From a virus: a DNA stretch of 35,844 bases. The position numbers were made by a program, and so were the translations under genes. Below the pieces are notes generated by a model. That model ran no database searches, was not told the origin of the DNA, and saw only the letters and a program-made list of their open reading frames with translations. Each line of letters starts with the position of its first letter. Within the stretch, counting starts at the first letter, position 1. Positions 34,055-35,844 of this stretch are shown here, piece after piece. The stretch lies in the IMG/VR virus record IMGVR_UViG_3300030109_006063, positions 1-35,844 of that record; one strand, written 5' to 3'.

Positions 34055-34640
34055 TAAATAGAGGCCATTCAGCATTGTAATCTCTTCCAGCTGCTTTGTA
34101 TGCTTCTTCTTTTATTTTTCTAGGTACTTGTGTCTTAGAATTGTAATGGTTATACAATTTAAGAAAAATGCTTGATAACTTATTATAAAGCTTTACTTTC
34201 CGTTTGTTAGTGAAATGTTCCTCAATATAGGTGTTAATAATTCCCCATTCTTTTTCATTTTTTTCTATATCTTCTTTTGTTTCGCAAGTGTAATCGATTA
34301 ATTCTTTTGTATCAATTGCACCGTCTTTAAAAATAAATTGAAATTCAAACCAATGAATATCTCCTTTTACATCTATAGTGGTATAAAAACTAATTAAACC
34401 GTCATGTTTATCTAATTCCCAACTTGGTTTTGGTTTTTCTATATCTTTTTGTGAAGCTAAAATTGATTTAGATGTATCTTTCCATAACTTTCTGCGATAT
34501 ATTTTATATTGAGAGAGTACGTTTTCTAAGTCTTTTGTTTGATACCAATCATTGCCTTGTTTTAAAATGGCTTCTTGCTTTTTAGTAAGCAAGTCTTTTA
34601 AATAACTTCTGCTAACTTTTATATCGTCATACATACCCAT
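34050..34640 (-). CDS. MGMYDDI-type phage protein, unknown
   Basis: 196 aa. The N-terminus MGMYDDIKVSRSYLKDLL is typical of a small conserved phage protein group ('MGMYDxI…'). A mixed alpha/beta middle (YTTIDVKGDIHWFEFQFIFK) and a basic C-terminus follow. No motif for function. Second ATG three residues in. Confidence 0.68.
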   Translation of the reverse strand: MGMYDDIKVSRSYLKDLLTKKQEAILKQGNDWYQTKDLENVLSQYKIYRRKLWKDTSKSILASQKDIEKPKPSWELDKHDGLISFYTTIDVKGDIHWFEFQFIFKDGAIDTKELIDYTCETKEDIEKNEKEWGIINTYIEEHFTNKRKVKLYNKLSSIFLKLYNHYNSKTQVPRKIKEEAYKAAGRDYNAEWPLFK

Positions 34641-34651
34641 AATAATTTTAG

Positions 34652-34873
34652 TTAATCTTTTTCCATAAAAGTCAATACTTTTTCGTTGGGTACCATAACT
34701 TTAAACTTACCTTCAGGAGCATCTTCTCCTATAGCTCTAGGTACCATAGTACCAAACATATTTTCATGAGTTCTGGTTATTCTTGAATGACAACAATTTT
34801 CATCATTTATCCTAGACAAGATTTGATCCTTTATTTCTTCTAACGTATAATATTTGATCGTATGTTTTACCAT
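34652..34873 (-). CDS. 73-aa protein, unknown
   Basis: MVKHTIKYYTLEEIKDQILS, then a CC-containing segment (DENCCHSRITRTHENMFG) and a short beta end (KFKVMVPNEKVLTFMEKD). Overlaps the upstream secreted protein by 7 nt; part of the operon from 35844. Confidence 0.65.
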   Translation of the reverse strand: MVKHTIKYYTLEEIKDQILSRINDENCCHSRITRTHENMFGTMVPRAIGEDAPEGKFKVMVPNEKVLTFMEKD

Positions 34874-35187
34874 AATTTTACTATTCTAAAAAAACATTTA
34901 CCTGGAGGTAATTCAAACCATTCAAATTTAGGGCTTGTGGTATTATCCCCTACAGTACCAAAGTTATATAAATGTGTCCATATTTTCATATCATGAGAAT
35001 ATTCTAAACCATACATAATAAAAGGGTCGAGGTTGAAGTACTTAAAATATATACCTCCCGGAGCCCCGTATGGTCTTCCTGCAGCATTTACTTTTTGATA
35101 AACTCTATGAATTTCTAATTTAGGTTTTAGAGGAGCCGCATTAACACTCAAACAAAATAAAAGAAATATAGTAATTAGTCTTATCAT
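34867..35187 (-). CDS. Secreted protein with PVC-type FFR C-terminal domain
   Basis: 106 aa with a signal peptide (MIRLITIFLLFCLSVNAA). The body 'YGLEYSHDMKIWTHLYNFGT … FEWFELPPGKCFFRIVK' matches the ~60-aa domain found at the end of many Verrucomicrobia/Planctomycetes surface and exported proteins ('Y.lE.S.Dl..Wt…p…FyRv'). Host-derived or host-mimicking. ATG overlaps the small gene upstream (ATGA). Confidence 0.7.
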   Translation of the reverse strand: MIRLITIFLLFCLSVNAAPLKPKLEIHRVYQKVNAAGRPYGAPGGIYFKYFNLDPFIMYGLEYSHDMKIWTHLYNFGTVGDNTTSPKFEWFELPPGKCFFRIVKLW

Positions 35188-35315
35188 TTAAAAGTATTAC
35201 GTTTTTTAGAAGTCATACGCTTCCACTCTTCCCAGGACGGTTTTGGCTCTTGCAAGCTTTCCCAATCACGCTTTAGCTTTTTTCGCTCTTGCTCTATTAA
35301 TTGACTTGTACTCAT
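35184..35315 (-). CDS. 43-aa basic helical peptide
   Basis: MSTSQLIEQERKKLKRDWES, then LQEPKPSWEEWKRM and a basic tail (SKKRNTFK). ATGA overlaps at both ends make it part of the coupled operon. Possibly a binding peptide; unassigned. Confidence 0.65.
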   Translation of the reverse strand: MSTSQLIEQERKKLKRDWESLQEPKPSWEEWKRMTSKKRNTFK

Positions 35316-35662
35316 TTTATTACTCTATAACTATCACTATCTTCGTGAAAGGTGCTTATTTCCATTATCTTACATCCTACAGATGATTCCAATCTATGAG
35401 GTACGTTTCTTTCAAGCACGTAAGTGTCTCCTTTTTCTAAACAAATAAGTGATGGTTCGCATGTTTCTGTATCTATTATAGTTAACTCCAAATCTCCTTC
35501 AAGAACAAAAAACGTTTCGTGTTTATTTGAGTGAAAATGTAATGAAGTACCTTTTCCTGGATCAATCTCTAGTATTTTTCCACAATAATCGTTCTCTTTA
35601 TCATTAACAACCCACAATTCATTACCCCAACCCTTGTTAACAAATTTTGTATTTTTAATCAT
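35312..35662 (-). CDS. Cupin-fold protein (mannose-6-phosphate-isomerase-like)
   Basis: 116 aa, one cupin domain. GWGNELWVVNDK and the metal motif LHFHSNKHETFFVLEGDLEL (41-60; H-x-H, later Glu) are followed by GDTYVLERNVPHRLES (84-99, third His). The 'W-G-x-E' start is typical of sugar-related cupins, such as the C-terminal part of GMP/PMI enzymes. It may bind or epimerise a nucleotide sugar or its precursor. Coupled by ATGA to both neighbours. Confidence 0.8.
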   Translation of the reverse strand: MIKNTKFVNKGWGNELWVVNDKENDYCGKILEIDPGKGTSLHFHSNKHETFFVLEGDLELTIIDTETCEPSLICLEKGDTYVLERNVPHRLESSVGCKIMEISTFHEDSDSYRVIK

Positions 35663-35844
35663 TGTTCGTTAAGTATAGGACCATCCTTTTCTTTGTCAAG
35701 GTCGTCTTCGTATTTTTTATTTTCTTTAGCGGGGTCTTTTAATATTTCTATATTATAGTTTGGGTTTAACTTACCCGCAATAACATTTGTTTGGTAGGTA
35801 GCTCTCAATCGCCTACTTAAATTATAACTAGGTAAAAAAGGTTT
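35659..35844 (-). CDS. Partial late protein, C-terminus only
   Basis: 61 codons open from the right edge to TGA at 35659-35661; the N-terminus is outside the window. The end is NLSRRLRATYQTNVIAGKLN, then NYNIEILKDPAKENKKYEDD. Charged, no family seen. Its stop overlaps the cupin's ATG, so it heads this operon. Confidence 0.6.
   Translation of the reverse strand, partial: KPFLPSYNLSRRLRATYQTNVIAGKLNPNYNIEILKDPAKENKKYEDDLDKEKDGPILNEQ

Noticed and set aside
1-35844. Integrase, attachment sites, IS elements, rRNA or CRISPR
   Set aside because: No transposase or integrase motifs, terminal inverted repeats or rRNA-like sequence were found, consistent with a virulent phage.

Overview
The window looks like part of a large, AT-rich, tailed-phage genome of the T4-like type. 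The sequence shows T4-style late promoters (NATAAATA), tightly packed genes with ATGA/TAATG overlaps, a tail-fibre-like protein, a virion-type lysozyme with a LysM domain, a RadA-like ATPase, a DUF932 protein, GIY-YIG-type nucleases, and several proteins starting with what looks like a T4-type capsid-targeting peptide. No capsid, terminase, polymerase or integrase gene lies in the window. The host is inferred to be a Verrucomicrobiota/Planctomycetota-type (PVC) bacterium, because the phage carries a DUF1552 protein with a twin-arginine-like signal and a small secreted protein ending in the FFR-type C-terminal domain common in those phyla.

Layout. 1-1446 (minus): the start of a giant (Thr-X)n repeat protein that runs off the left edge. 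1.45-4.5 kb: a divergent early/late promoter, a tail-fibre-like gene, two late genes and a convergent lysozyme gene. 4.5-10.2 kb (mostly minus): a phosphoribosyltransferase, lipoproteins, a papain-like protein, a 2OG-Fe(II) oxygenase (plus), a TGT/DpdA-like protein, a pyrimidine-dimer-glycosylase-like protein and a sulfotransferase-like protein. 10.2-12.5 kb (plus): a cargo-like cassette with a Zn-finger protein, a secreted basic protein, a terminator, a Thr/Pro-rich protein, DUF1552 and a TM peptide. 12.5-16.3 kb (minus): FkbM methyltransferase, two glycosyltransferases and an unusual tRNA-Cys embedded in an ORF. 16.35-16.6 kb: non-coding, with strong nested hairpins. 16.6-31.8 kb (minus): about 45 mostly small genes, many with their own promoter. 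These include the RadA-like ATPase, a glycosyltransferase, a structured-RNA candidate at 24.6 kb, a membrane/secretion cassette (24.7-26.9 kb) and DUF932. 31.8-35.8 kb (minus): late genes, including a PcfJ-like protein, then a tightly overlapped operon ending in a cupin and a partial gene.

The main result is regulatory. The early-type minus-strand promoters share TTGAnn, a 16-17 bp spacer and TATAAT, and 11 of them carry an exact GGGAAC box at the same place in the spacer (about -23 to -18). Three more carry one-mismatch boxes in the same register. In most early promoters the start codon follows the -10 hexamer by 6 or 9 nt. In most late promoters it follows NATAAATA by 5 or 8 nt. Both geometries put +1 on the start codon or 3 nt before it, so much of this phage's mRNA should be leaderless. 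The stop codon of the preceding gene often lies inside the next promoter, frequently in the TTGA of its -35. A second result is a set of at least five proteins whose N-termini (…RLIFE/A, …RLMFE/N, …HLIFE/S, …ELLFE/R, …YFLLE/V) look like cleavable capsid-targeting peptides. This suggests that a lysozyme, a PcfJ-like protein and others are packaged in the head and delivered with the DNA.
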